Translations under genes and position numbers: made by a program
Source of the DNA: an uncultured Pelagibacteraceae bacterium
GTDB lineage: Bacteria; Pseudomonadota; Alphaproteobacteria; Pelagibacterales; Pelagibacteraceae
Reading direction: 5' to 3'
Assembly: GCA_902567785.1 (NCBI GenBank)
Contig: CACFOR010000003.1
Span: forward strand, 85,001-149,000
DNA: 64,000 nucleotides
In this document: piece by piece, positions 36,217-44,327 of the stretch
Numbering within the stretch: the first letter of the stretch is position 1
Layout of the letters: each line of letters opens with the position of its first letter
Notes under the pieces: generated by a model
What the model was told of the DNA's origin: nothing
Seen by the model: the letters and a program-made list of their open reading frames with translations, nothing else
Database searches by the model: none

Positions 36217-37316
36217 TGAAAATTATTGGATCTGTTAAAGAAGATCTATCTACAGAAAAAAGAATTTCTATAACACCAGAAACTATAAAAAAATTCAAAG
36301 ATTTGAATTTAACAATTTATTTGGAAAAAGATTATGGAAAGCATATTGGTATACCTGATGAAAAATATAAAAAAAATGGTGCAAATTTTTATAATTCATC
36401 CAAAGAAGTTTTTGAAAAAGCAGAAATAATACTAAAAGTTAATTGTCCAAAATCTGGTGAAATTAATCTAATTAAAGATTCTTCAGTCCTAATTGGACAA
36501 TTTGATCCTTTTTTAGATAAAGAGGAAATTAATAAATTAATAAAAAAAAAAATTAATATTTTTTCACTGAATTTACTACCAAGAATTACAAGGGCACAGT
36601 CGATGGATGTTTTATCTTCCCAAGCAAATTTAGCTGGATATAGAGCGGTTATTGAGTCAGTAGAAGAGTTTGAAAAAGCGATTCCAATGATGATGACTGC
36701 GGCAGGAACAATTACGCCCGCAAAAATATTAATTATTGGAGCAGGTGTGGCTGGACTTCAGGCAATCGCAACAGCTAAAAGATTAGGAGGAATAGTATCA
36801 GCAACAGATGTAAGGATCACAGCAAAAGAGCAAGTGGAAAGTTTAGGTGGTAAATTTTTATCTGTAGAAGGGACAGAAAACCTGGAAACAAAAGAAGGGT
36901 ACGCAAAAGAAGCAGGTGAGGATTTTAAAAAAAAACAAGAAGAATTATTAAAAAATTCTATTAAAAACCAGGATATTGTTATTTGTACAGCTTTGATACC
37001 CGGGAAAAAGGCTCCAAGAATAATTTCAGAAGACATGGTTAAAAGTATGAAATCAGGTTCAATAATTTACGATTTAGCTGTAGCTCAAGGTGGAAATTCA
37101 GCTTTTTCAGAAATGGATAAAATTAATATTATAAATGGTGTAAAAGTAATGGGTGTGAAAAATATATTAAATAATTTAGCATCTACCGCATCAAATTTAT
37201 ATGCTAAAAATTTATTTAATTTTGTAAATAATTTATACGACAATAAAAAAAAAAAAATTTCTATTAATTTAGAAGATGAAATAATAAGTAAAACCCTAAT
37301 GAATAAAAGTTTATAA
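36216..37316 (+). CDS. pntA: NAD(P) transhydrogenase subunit alpha part 1
   Basis: This 366-residue soluble domain I of proton-translocating transhydrogenase binds NAD(H). The N-terminal KIIGSVKEDLSTEKRISITP and SMDVLSSQANLAGYRAVIES match alanine-dehydrogenase/PntA proteins, and ILIIGAGVAGLQAIATAKRL is the dinucleotide fold. In this split form, typical of alphaproteobacteria, the membrane part is a separate gene, found 2 nt downstream. The complex exchanges hydride between NADH and NADP+ at the inner membrane, driven by the proton gradient. Confidence 0.94.
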   Translation: MKIIGSVKEDLSTEKRISITPETIKKFKDLNLTIYLEKDYGKHIGIPDEKYKKNGANFYNSSKEVFEKAEIILKVNCPKSGEINLIKDSSVLIGQFDPFLDKEEINKLIKKKINIFSLNLLPRITRAQSMDVLSSQANLAGYRAVIESVEEFEKAIPMMMTAAGTITPAKILIIGAGVAGLQAIATAKRLGGIVSATDVRITAKEQVESLGGKFLSVEGTENLETKEGYAKEAGEDFKKKQEELLKNSIKNQDIVICTALIPGKKAPRIISEDMVKSMKSGSIIYDLAVAQGGNSAFSEMDKINIINGVKVMGVKNILNNLASTASNLYAKNLFNFVNNLYDNKKKKISINLEDEIISKTLMNKSL

Positions 37317-37318
37317 AC

Positions 37319-37627
37319 ATGGAAATTGATCCATTTATATTTAGATTAAGTATTTTTGTTTTATCAATATTTGTAGGTTATTATGTTGTCTGGAGCGTTA
37401 CGCCATCATTACACACACCTTTAATGTCAGTAACAAATGCAATTTCATCAGTTATTATAGTTGGAGCTATAATAGCTGGACTATCAGGCGATATAAAAAG
37501 TATTTTTGATACATCAAATATATTTGGTTTTTTAGCAATATTCTTGGCAGCAATAAATATTTTTGGAGGTTTTTTAGTAACTCAAAGAATGCTTCAAATG
37601 TATAAAAACAAAAAGAAAAATAAATAA
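37319..37627 (+). CDS. NAD(P) transhydrogenase subunit alpha part 2
   Basis: This 102-residue membrane subunit has about three to four helices, including YYVVWSVTPSLHTPLMSVTN, which is the conserved start of the domain II alpha segment. It completes the alpha chain as a separate gene and lies between pntA (2 nt) and pntB (2 nt), so all three are co-translated. Confidence 0.94.
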   Translation: MEIDPFIFRLSIFVLSIFVGYYVVWSVTPSLHTPLMSVTNAISSVIIVGAIIAGLSGDIKSIFDTSNIFGFLAIFLAAINIFGGFLVTQRMLQMYKNKKKNK

Positions 37628-37629
37628 AT

Positions 37630-39024
37630 ATGTCAGAAAATTTATCAGCAATATTTTACTTGGTTTCTGGTGTATTATTTATTTTGGCCTTAAGAGGATT
37701 GTCATCACCAGGAACATCAAGAAGAGGTAATTTATTCGGAATTTTAGGAATGATAATTGCTATAACTGTAACTTTTCTATCTATAGGAAATTTTTCAGTT
37801 GGTTTTATTTATGTGTTCATTTTTTTGCTAGCGGGAGGATCAATAGGAGCTTTGATTGCATACAAAATACCAATGACAGCAATGCCAGAACTAGTAGCTG
37901 GTTTTCATAGTCTTGTAGGTCTAGCGGCAGTTTTTGTAGCAATATCAGCATTTTTAAATCCACAATCTTTTAATCTTGGTTCACCTGGAGATATTAAACT
38001 TGCGAGTTTAATTGAAATGTCAATTGGTGCAGCAATAGGAGCAATTACTTTTTCAGGATCAATAATAGCTTTTTTAAAACTTCGAGGAATAATGTCAGGT
38101 TCACCAATTACCTTTAAAGGCCAACATTTCATAAATTTATTACTGGGTTTATCAATTATAGTTCTGATTTTTTACCTTTGTAAAAATCAATCAGACAGTT
38201 TCTTTTGGAGCATGATTGCAATATCTTTTTTAGTAGGTTTATTATTGATTATACCAATAGGTGGAGCAGATATGCCAGTCGTTATTTCAATGCTCAATTC
38301 TTATTCAGGATGGGCAGCCGCTGGAATTGGTTTTACTTTAGAAAATACTGCGTTGATAATTACAGGGGCTCTCGTGGGGTCATCAGGTGCAATTTTGTCC
38401 TACATAATGTGTAAAGGAATGAATAGATCTTTTATTAGCGTAATCCTGGGAGGATTTGGTGTAACAGATCAAAATTCAAAAAAAGATAAAAATATAAAAC
38501 CAGTAAAAAGTGGAAATGCAGAAGATGCTGCTTTTTTAATGAAAAACGCTTCTTCAGTGATAATTGTTCCGGGATACGGAATGGCGGTAGCGCAGGCTCA
38601 GCATGCTGTAAGAGAAATGGCCGATGGTTTAAAAAAAAATGGAGTAAAAGTTTCTTACGCTGTTCATCCAGTAGCGGGAAGAATGCCAGGACACATGAAT
38701 GTTTTATTGGCGGAAGCTAACGTTCCTTACGATGAAGTTTTTGAACAAGAAAATATAAATAATGATTTTGCAAGTACAGATGTAGCATTTGTGATAGGTG
38801 CAAACGATGTTACCAATCCAGTTGCTAAAACAGATCCACAAAGCCCGATTTACGGTATGCCAATATTGGATGTAGAAAAATCTAAATCAGTTCTTTTTGT
38901 TAAAAGAAGTTTGTCCCCAGGATATGCTGGCGTGGACAATGAACTTTTTTATAGAGATAATACCTTAATGCTTTTTGCAGATGCAAAAAAAATGACTGAA
39001 GAAATAGTTAAAAATCTGAATTAA
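37630..39024 (+). CDS. pntB: NAD(P) transhydrogenase subunit beta
   Basis: This 464-residue protein has an N-terminal membrane region of about eight to nine helices (with IGGADMPVVISMLNSYSGWA) and a C-terminal NADP(H)-binding domain III. Domain III shows VIIVPGYGMAVAQAQHAV, HPVAGRMPGHMNVLLAEA, VIGANDVTNPVA and VKRSLSPGYAGVDN. Length matches the family. It ends the rpmJ-pnt group; the next gene is 99 nt away and belongs to surface-sugar functions. Confidence 0.95.
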   Translation: MSENLSAIFYLVSGVLFILALRGLSSPGTSRRGNLFGILGMIIAITVTFLSIGNFSVGFIYVFIFLLAGGSIGALIAYKIPMTAMPELVAGFHSLVGLAAVFVAISAFLNPQSFNLGSPGDIKLASLIEMSIGAAIGAITFSGSIIAFLKLRGIMSGSPITFKGQHFINLLLGLSIIVLIFYLCKNQSDSFFWSMIAISFLVGLLLIIPIGGADMPVVISMLNSYSGWAAAGIGFTLENTALIITGALVGSSGAILSYIMCKGMNRSFISVILGGFGVTDQNSKKDKNIKPVKSGNAEDAAFLMKNASSVIIVPGYGMAVAQAQHAVREMADGLKKNGVKVSYAVHPVAGRMPGHMNVLLAEANVPYDEVFEQENINNDFASTDVAFVIGANDVTNPVAKTDPQSPIYGMPILDVEKSKSVLFVKRSLSPGYAGVDNELFYRDNTLMLFADAKKMTEEIVKNLN

Positions 39025-39123
39025 TCGAACTTTTAATATTAAGATATGAAAATCTAAGTTAATTATGCTAAAAGTAAATGACAATTTTTATTTTAATATG
39101 AATTTTTCTAGGATATTTTCTTT

Positions 39124-40101
39124 ATGTCTAAAACTGCACTTATAACTGGTATTACAGGACAGGATGGTTCTTATTTAGCCGAGCTATTATTGAGCAAAGG
39201 ATATAAGGTTCATGGGGTTATAAGAAGAGTAGCTATGGAAGATGAAATTCATAGACTTTGGAGAATCAAAAAAATTTTAAAAGATATTACTTTACATTCT
39301 GGATCTTTAGAAAGTTATGCGCGTATATTTAATATTATTTTAAAAATAAAACCTGACGAAATATATCATTTGGGAGCACAAAGTTACGTTGATTATTCAT
39401 TTGAAGATGAGTTTTCAACTTTTAGTATGAATATTAATGGTACACATTATATGTTGTCTGCAGTAAAAGAATTTGCTGACTCAAATGTAAAGTTTTATTT
39501 TGCAGCATCATCGGAAATGTTTGGAAAAGCTAAAGAATCTCCTCAACATGAAAATACTCCGTTCCACCCAAGATCTGCATATGGGATATCAAAAGTTACA
39601 GGTTTTCATTTGGTTCAAAATTATAGAGAAGCTTATAAATTGCACGCATCAAATGGAATATTATTTAATCATGAATCTCCTAGAAGAGGATTTGAATTTG
39701 TAACAAGGAAAATTTCACAAGGAGTTGCTAGAATAAAAAAAGGTTTTCAAAAAAAACTAAAATTAGGAAACATCAAATCAAAAAGAGACTGGGGTCATGC
39801 CAAAGATTATGTGAATGCTATGTGGCTGATGTTACAGCAAAAAAATGGTGGAGATTATGTAATAGGAACAGGGAAACAACATACCGTTGAAAATTTTGCA
39901 GAGAAGGCATTTGCTCACGTTGGTTTAAATTATAGAGATCATATTACGATAGATAAAAATTTAATGAGACCAGCCGAGGTAGATAGTCTTTTAGCAGATT
40001 ATTCCAAAGCAAAAAAAGTTCTAAAATGGGAACCAAAAATATCATTTGATGATTTGGTAATCAATATGGTTGAGAATGATTTAGAGAACGTTAAAGAATA
40101 A
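39124..40101 (+). CDS. gmd: GDP-mannose 4,6-dehydratase family protein
   Basis: This 325-residue extended SDR has ALITGITGQDGSYLAELLLSK, HLGAQSYVDYSFE, AASSEMFGKAKESPQHEN, the YxxxK in YGISKVTGFH, and ILFNHESPRRGFEFVTRKIS, all Gmd landmarks. It is about 20-40 residues shorter than typical Gmd. The product, GDP-4-keto-6-deoxymannose, feeds GDP-fucose, rhamnose or perosamine pathways. The perosamine-synthase-like aminotransferase at 17492 is a possible partner. No fcl-type gene is adjacent. Confidence 0.88.
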   Translation: MSKTALITGITGQDGSYLAELLLSKGYKVHGVIRRVAMEDEIHRLWRIKKILKDITLHSGSLESYARIFNIILKIKPDEIYHLGAQSYVDYSFEDEFSTFSMNINGTHYMLSAVKEFADSNVKFYFAASSEMFGKAKESPQHENTPFHPRSAYGISKVTGFHLVQNYREAYKLHASNGILFNHESPRRGFEFVTRKISQGVARIKKGFQKKLKLGNIKSKRDWGHAKDYVNAMWLMLQQKNGGDYVIGTGKQHTVENFAEKAFAHVGLNYRDHITIDKNLMRPAEVDSLLADYSKAKKVLKWEPKISFDDLVINMVENDLENVKE

Positions 40102-40107
40102 ACTTTT

Positions 40108-41553
40108 ATGTTCAAACTTTCAGATTATAATAAAGGAATTAGTCGTCCTGAAGTTTACCTATATCTAATATCATTATTTTTTTTAATTTTATTGGCATTT
40201 GGAAAATTTGATAGATATCCAATAATGGGGCAGTTAGGTTTGGCTGTGAATTTAGAAGATTATAAAATTTTATATCCAAATTTAATTTTTGAAGAAGCTT
40301 ATCTTTCAAGCGAATATTTTCCAGGGGTTTCTTATATTATTTATTTTTTTAGACTTTTTTTACCAGACTTTTTGATAATCGAAGTAATGCTAATTTTATC
40401 AATCTTGATAGCTGTATTTTATTTTTATTTAATAAAGAAAATTATTAAGGAAATTTTTTCAAAAGATATAACTTTTGAAAATTACTGGCTTTTAGCATTA
40501 GTGATATCCATGTGGCTTTGTAGAGACTGGGTATTTTATGTAATTACATTAAAATCTGATATTTTAGCTTTTTCATTAATTTTTTATGCTTTTTTGCTTG
40601 GAAAGCCTCACTTAGTTGGAGAAAATAGAAACTATTTTAAATTATTCTTTGGTTTAATTATTATAGCTTATGCAATAACAATAAAACAACAGGCAGTTTC
40701 TCTTTTGCTTGCTATTTTAATTTATTCTCTACTCAATAAAAATTTATTTTTTAAATTTTACAGCTTATTAATTTTATCTATTGTTTTTGGTATTTTTTAT
40801 TTATTTTATCAGAATGAAAATTTGTGGTTTCATACTATTCTTAGGTATATCGAAGATGGTTTTTTATCTTTAAATCAGATTCTAAGAATTTTTTATAAAG
40901 ATTTTATATTATTATTTTTGTTTGGTATTTTTTTAGCTTTTTCCTCATATCATAAATTGTGTAATATTAATTTTAATGAAAAGTTAATATTTTTAGCCAA
41001 AAATATTAAATCAAATTTATGGTTTTATTTAATTATATCTTTTGCACTAACGGGAATTATTTCTGGCATAAAAGTAGGGGGAAATACAGGAAATACTCAA
41101 CTTTCATTGATTTTATTATTTCCATTTATTTATATTTTTTTATATGATTTCAAGAAAACATTATTAATGTTTTTCGTTTCCGGATTATTAATTTTAGAGA
41201 TACCCAATATTATTCACAATACAAATAAATATATACAGGCTAAAAAATTTCAAAATACCGCTATCTCTTTAATTAAAGAAGATAATATAAAAATTTTATC
41301 TGACAAAGAAACTTTTTTCGCATCATTTTTGGTTAAAAAAAATAATACTTTAATATCTTATGACACTTTGAGAATGTTGAATGATTTTATTTACAATAAC
41401 GTATCTCAAGATTCATATAACAGAAAAATATTAAATTATGGATATGATTATATTTTTTTAGCAAAATATAGATTTACAGAAGATTTATTAACAGAGTATG
41501 GATATAAAAAAGTATATGAAAATAAACTAGGTCTAATATTTAGAAAGACTTGA
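40108..41553 (+). CDS. Large polytopic membrane protein, possible GT-C glycosyltransferase
   Basis: I do not recognise a specific family for this 481-residue protein. It has about eleven to twelve hydrophobic helices, an early loop with acidic residues (VNLEDYKILYPNLIFEEAYL, around residues 47-66) and a C-terminal soluble tail of about 110 residues (from KYIQAKKFQNTAISLI). This layout is like GT-C mannosyltransferase/ArnT-type proteins. It is paired with the Gmd-like gene (6-nt gap), which supports a surface-sugar role. Confidence 0.6.
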   Translation: MFKLSDYNKGISRPEVYLYLISLFFLILLAFGKFDRYPIMGQLGLAVNLEDYKILYPNLIFEEAYLSSEYFPGVSYIIYFFRLFLPDFLIIEVMLILSILIAVFYFYLIKKIIKEIFSKDITFENYWLLALVISMWLCRDWVFYVITLKSDILAFSLIFYAFLLGKPHLVGENRNYFKLFFGLIIIAYAITIKQQAVSLLLAILIYSLLNKNLFFKFYSLLILSIVFGIFYLFYQNENLWFHTILRYIEDGFLSLNQILRIFYKDFILLFLFGIFLAFSSYHKLCNINFNEKLIFLAKNIKSNLWFYLIISFALTGIISGIKVGGNTGNTQLSLILLFPFIYIFLYDFKKTLLMFFVSGLLILEIPNIIHNTNKYIQAKKFQNTAISLIKEDNIKILSDKETFFASFLVKKNNTLISYDTLRMLNDFIYNNVSQDSYNRKILNYGYDYIFLAKYRFTEDLLTEYGYKKVYENKLGLIFRKT

Positions 41554-41565
41554 TATTAATTAATT

Positions 41566-41688
41566 TTAGCCAAAAATATTAATTATGAGTCCAACAAAAC
41601 CTAGGATGAATACTCCGCCAAATATTGCTGCTAGAGTTATGCCCAATACTAACTTATCTTGTTTTGTCATTTTATGTTCTTCGCTCAT
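41566..41688 (-). CDS. Small single-helix membrane protein (40 aa)
   Basis: On the reverse strand an ATG (complement 41686-41688) opens a 40-codon frame ending TAA (41566-41568). It encodes an N-terminal charged part (MSEEHKMTKQDK) and one long hydrophobic segment rich in Gly, Ile and Phe (residues ~14-40). The charge-then-helix layout and good codon context suggest a real small protein. No family was recognised. No strong ribosome site is visible, only an A-rich stretch. Confidence 0.5.
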   Translation of the reverse strand: MSEEHKMTKQDKLVLGITLAAIFGGVFILGFVGLIINIFG

Positions 41689-41799
41689 AAATAATTTTTT
41701 TTACCTATTTTCTTTTAACCGAATTAAGAGTCTATAGCGAGTAATATTAATATAAATTAAATCAGCATTATAAACAAAGATAACTATAAGAGCACAAAG

Positions 41800-41832
41800 T
41801 GGAGTTCTTTTGCCCGGTGCCCAGACCCCTTA
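41800..41832 (-). repeat. Copy 0 of the ssrA-end motif (att-like core)
   Basis: This 33-nt GC-rich stretch contains TTTTGCCCGGTGCCCAGACC. It matches the 3' end of the coding half of the tmRNA gene (47361-47380, TGTTGCCCGGTGCCCCAGAC) apart from two substitutions and one missing C. It lies just downstream of the 98-residue gene. It is in the same orientation as the other copies. It may be the outer end of an ssrA-targeted insertion, or simply a shared terminator motif. Confidence 0.5.
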
Positions 41833-41847
41833 ATTTAATATTTAAAG

Positions 41848-42144
41848 TTAAAGCTTAACTTTGGTCAATTCAAACATTTGAACAATTTCGATACATTCAT
41901 CGAAAATAGGTTTTGCTACTGGATTATTACCTGAAGCAAACTTCTTCATTTCTTCTTCATTATGAACTGACACTTTAAACATAACATAACTTTTATCTGG
42001 CGCTATTGCTGGAACTGTTTTTTCAACATGAGCAATAGTTTTTCTTACTGCCATTCCTTCATCTGATTGCATAAATCCCATGAACTTTTCAAATTTTCCT
42101 TCACCAGATTTAAGTTTTGCTATTGCAAGCATTTCTTTTACCAT
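41848..42144 (-). CDS. Conserved-looking small hypothetical protein
   Basis: This 98-residue protein starts at the ATG whose complement lies at 42142-42144, backed by a strong ribosome site AAGGAG 6 nt upstream. A 15-residue longer frame would run through the repeat and is rejected. It begins MVKEMLAIAKLKSGEGKFEK and ends VQMFELTKVKL, with alternating strands and helices that could form a ferredoxin-like (dimeric alpha-beta barrel) fold. There are no signal or membrane segments. I do not recognise the family. Repeat copy 1 forms its upstream leader. Confidence 0.68.
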   Translation of the reverse strand: MVKEMLAIAKLKSGEGKFEKFMGFMQSDEGMAVRKTIAHVEKTVPAIAPDKSYVMFKVSVHNEEEMKKFASGNNPVAKPIFDECIEIVQMFELTKVKL

Positions 42145-42160
42145 ATTTACTCCTTTCTTT

Positions 42161-42314
42161 AGGGGCCTTCTGTACCCCCTGAGACCCAATTTATATTATC
42201 AAATATAGGTTAGAGCAATACTTCACTGAAAACTTCACTGAGAGTTTGACCATATTTCTAAAACCTTGCTTCTCGACTTCACTGAGAATTGGGGTTAAAT
42301 TTAAATTATGAAAA
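42161..42314. repeat. Long direct repeat, copy 1 (154 bp)
   Basis: This copy nearly matches 44151-44305, with a handful of substitutions and one single-base indel. It contains the GC-rich core at its left end (42161-42188), three copies of ACTTCACTGA (42220, 42232, 42276) and a small hairpin TTCTC/GAGAA near 42271-42289. It ends 12 nt before the deacetylase start. On the other strand it leads into the 98-residue gene. The repeats flank the deacetylase/formyltransferase cassette. Confidence 0.88.
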
Positions 42315-42326
42315 AACTATCTCTAT

Positions 42327-43295
42327 ATGTATTTTAATCAAAATAACAACTTTTATCATGGAATTGTATTTCATCATTTCCACGATGATGGAATTCACAC
42401 AAAAGGTCAGGGTTCAATAGATAAAGATGATTTATATAAAATGATAAATTTTATAGGAAGAAATAATATTTTAAATGCTGATGAATTTTTTGAAAAATTT
42501 AAGAATAACAAACTTAAAAATAATGAAGTTTGTTTAACTTTTGATGATGCTATAAAATGCCAAATTGATATTGCTTTACCTGTTTTAGAAGAACTTAAAA
42601 TCAAAAGTTTCTTTTTTGCTCATACTTCAATGTTTCAAAACAAACCAGATAATTTAGAAATTTTTAGATATTTTAGAATAAATTATTTTAATAGCGTAGA
42701 TGAGTTTTATAACGATTTTTATAAAGTTTTAGATAAAGATTTGAAGTCCTTTTTTGAGAAAAATAGCGTTGTAATCAAAGAAAAAAAAATTAAATTTCCT
42801 TTCCATACAATATCAGATATTAAATTTAGATTGGTTAGGGATAATTTTTTGACCAAAAGTCAATATGAAGAAATCATGTTTTTAATGTTTAAAGAAAAAC
42901 AATTCAATCATTATGATTTTTATAAAAAACTTTTTTTTCAAAAAAGTGATTTACAAACACTTAATAATCTAGGACATTTAGTTGGTTTACATTCACATAA
43001 TCATCCAACATTATTAGAAAATTTAGGTTATGATGAACAGAAAAATGAATATGAGAGATGTTTATCTTTCATTTCTGATATTTTAAATAAACCAAAAAAT
43101 GAAATCAAATCCATGTCCCATCCTTGTGGCAGTTATAATGAGCACACACTACAAATTTTAAAAGAACTAGGAATTGAGTTAGGTTTTAAATCAATAATGA
43201 CTATTGAACCAGAAAAGGGTATGACAAAAGTTAACAATTCTTTTTTAGAAATAGCAAGAGAAGATCATTCTAATATATATGAAAGAATGAATTGA
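42327..43295 (+). CDS. Polysaccharide deacetylase (NodB-like) family protein
   Basis: This 322-residue protein has the NodB landmarks: an early His-rich strand VFHHFHDDG, CLTFDDA (residues 69-75) with the catalytic and metal Asp residues, VGLHSHNHPTLLENLG with two metal His residues, and a C-terminal SMSHPCGSYNEHTLQILKEL. The family removes N-acetyl groups from sugars using a divalent metal. The next gene is a formyltransferase that overlaps its stop by 1 nt, so deacetylation followed by N-formylation of an amino sugar is likely. The middle ~100 residues are an uncommon insertion. Confidence 0.8.
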   Translation: MYFNQNNNFYHGIVFHHFHDDGIHTKGQGSIDKDDLYKMINFIGRNNILNADEFFEKFKNNKLKNNEVCLTFDDAIKCQIDIALPVLEELKIKSFFFAHTSMFQNKPDNLEIFRYFRINYFNSVDEFYNDFYKVLDKDLKSFFEKNSVVIKEKKIKFPFHTISDIKFRLVRDNFLTKSQYEEIMFLMFKEKQFNHYDFYKKLFFQKSDLQTLNNLGHLVGLHSHNHPTLLENLGYDEQKNEYERCLSFISDILNKPKNEIKSMSHPCGSYNEHTLQILKELGIELGFKSIMTIEPEKGMTKVNNSFLEIAREDHSNIYERMN

Positions 43296-44083
43296 TGAAA
43301 ATTACCTTATTTACTTCTAATAAAAATAGACACAATTATTTAATCAATTTGTTATCAGAGGTATCGGATGAATTTTATGTTATCCAGGAATGTGACACTA
43401 TCTTTGAAGGGGTTGTTTCAGGTCATTATCAAGTATCTTCAACTATGAAAAAATATTTTGAAAATGTTAATAATGCTCAATCCAAATTATTCGGTAATTT
43501 ATATGTAAATAATAAAAAGAAAAATATTAAAATTTTACCTATGATTTTTGGAGATTTAAATCAATGCTCAATGAATTTATTGTCGGATTTTTTAAAAAGC
43601 GATGTTTATGTTGTTTTTGGTTCTAGTTATATCAAAGGTGAACTCGTAGATTTTCTGGTTAAACAAAAAACAATAAATGTTCACGCTGGTGTTTCGCCAT
43701 ATTATAGAGGGACTGATTGTAACTTTTGGGCATTATATGATAACAACCCACATTTAGTAGGAGCAACAGTTCATTTACTTTCTAAAGGATTGGATAGTGG
43801 TCCAATGCTTTATCACGCTATGTCTAATTTAAAAACTAATCCTTTTGAATACACAATGTCTACCGTTAAGTCAGCATTCCACTCTATCGCAGAGAGAATT
43901 AAAGATGGTTCTATTTTTACAATTAAACCCGTTGTTCAAGATAAAATTAAAGAGGTCAGATATTCAAAAAAAAGTGAGTTTACCGAAGAGGTAGTAAAAG
44001 AATATTTTGGAAAGAAAATAGATTTAAACAGCAAAAAATTTGATAACACTTTGTTGAAAGAACCATTTTTTTTAAATAATTAA
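43295..44083 (+). CDS. Formyltransferase-family protein (sugar N-formyltransferase-like)
   Basis: This protein is 262 residues from ATG 43295, overlapping the deacetylase stop (TGATG). The formyl-transferase core is clear: INVHAGVSPYYRGTDCNFWA with Asn128 and His130, and GATVHLLSKGLDSGPMLYHA with Asp167, the three catalytic residues of the Fmt/ArnA/sugar N-formyltransferase family. It would use 10-formyl-tetrahydrofolate. It is too short for methionyl-tRNA formyltransferase, lacking its C-terminal domain. The pairing with a deacetylase suggests N-formylation of a freed amine. Confidence 0.84.
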   Translation: MKITLFTSNKNRHNYLINLLSEVSDEFYVIQECDTIFEGVVSGHYQVSSTMKKYFENVNNAQSKLFGNLYVNNKKKNIKILPMIFGDLNQCSMNLLSDFLKSDVYVVFGSSYIKGELVDFLVKQKTINVHAGVSPYYRGTDCNFWALYDNNPHLVGATVHLLSKGLDSGPMLYHAMSNLKTNPFEYTMSTVKSAFHSIAERIKDGSIFTIKPVVQDKIKEVRYSKKSEFTEEVVKEYFGKKIDLNSKKFDNTLLKEPFFLNN

Positions 44084-44150
44084 ACCCTACTCTCCACATA
44101 TCGTCTTATTTTTGTGTTTAGACTTCATCAAACTTCATTAAGGTTTAAAG

Positions 44151-44305
44151 AGGGGCGTTCTGTGCCCCCCGAGACCCAAATTTATATTATCAAATATAGG
44201 TTATAGCAATACTTCACTGAAAACTTCACTGAGAGTTTGACCATATTTCTAAAACCTTGCTTCTCGACTTCACTGAGAATCGGGGTTAAATTTAAATTAT
44301 GAAAA
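44151..44305. repeat. Long direct repeat, copy 2 (155 bp)
   Basis: This is the second copy of the 42161-42314 repeat, in the same orientation. It has the GC-rich core AGGGGCGTTCTGT followed by GCCCCCCGAGACCC, and the first 13 bases equal those at 47351 in the tmRNA gene. It also carries the three ACTTCACTGA units and the TTCTC/GAGAA hairpin. It ends 22 nt before the nuclease-like gene at 44328, mirroring how copy 1 precedes the deacetylase. The preceding 67 nt are AT-rich with partial ACTTCA-like units. Confidence 0.88.
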
Positions 44306-44327
44306 GAGGGATTAAAAAATAACTCTT

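Noticed and set aside
42161..42314. Riboswitch upstream of the 98-residue gene
   Set aside because: The leader is structured, but the second copy at 44151 has no such gene downstream on the minus strand, and no known riboswitch core was recognised.
42161..44305. Insertion sequence or transposon with long terminal repeats
   Set aside because: The repeats are direct, lack inverted ends, and enclose sugar-modifying genes with no transposase.
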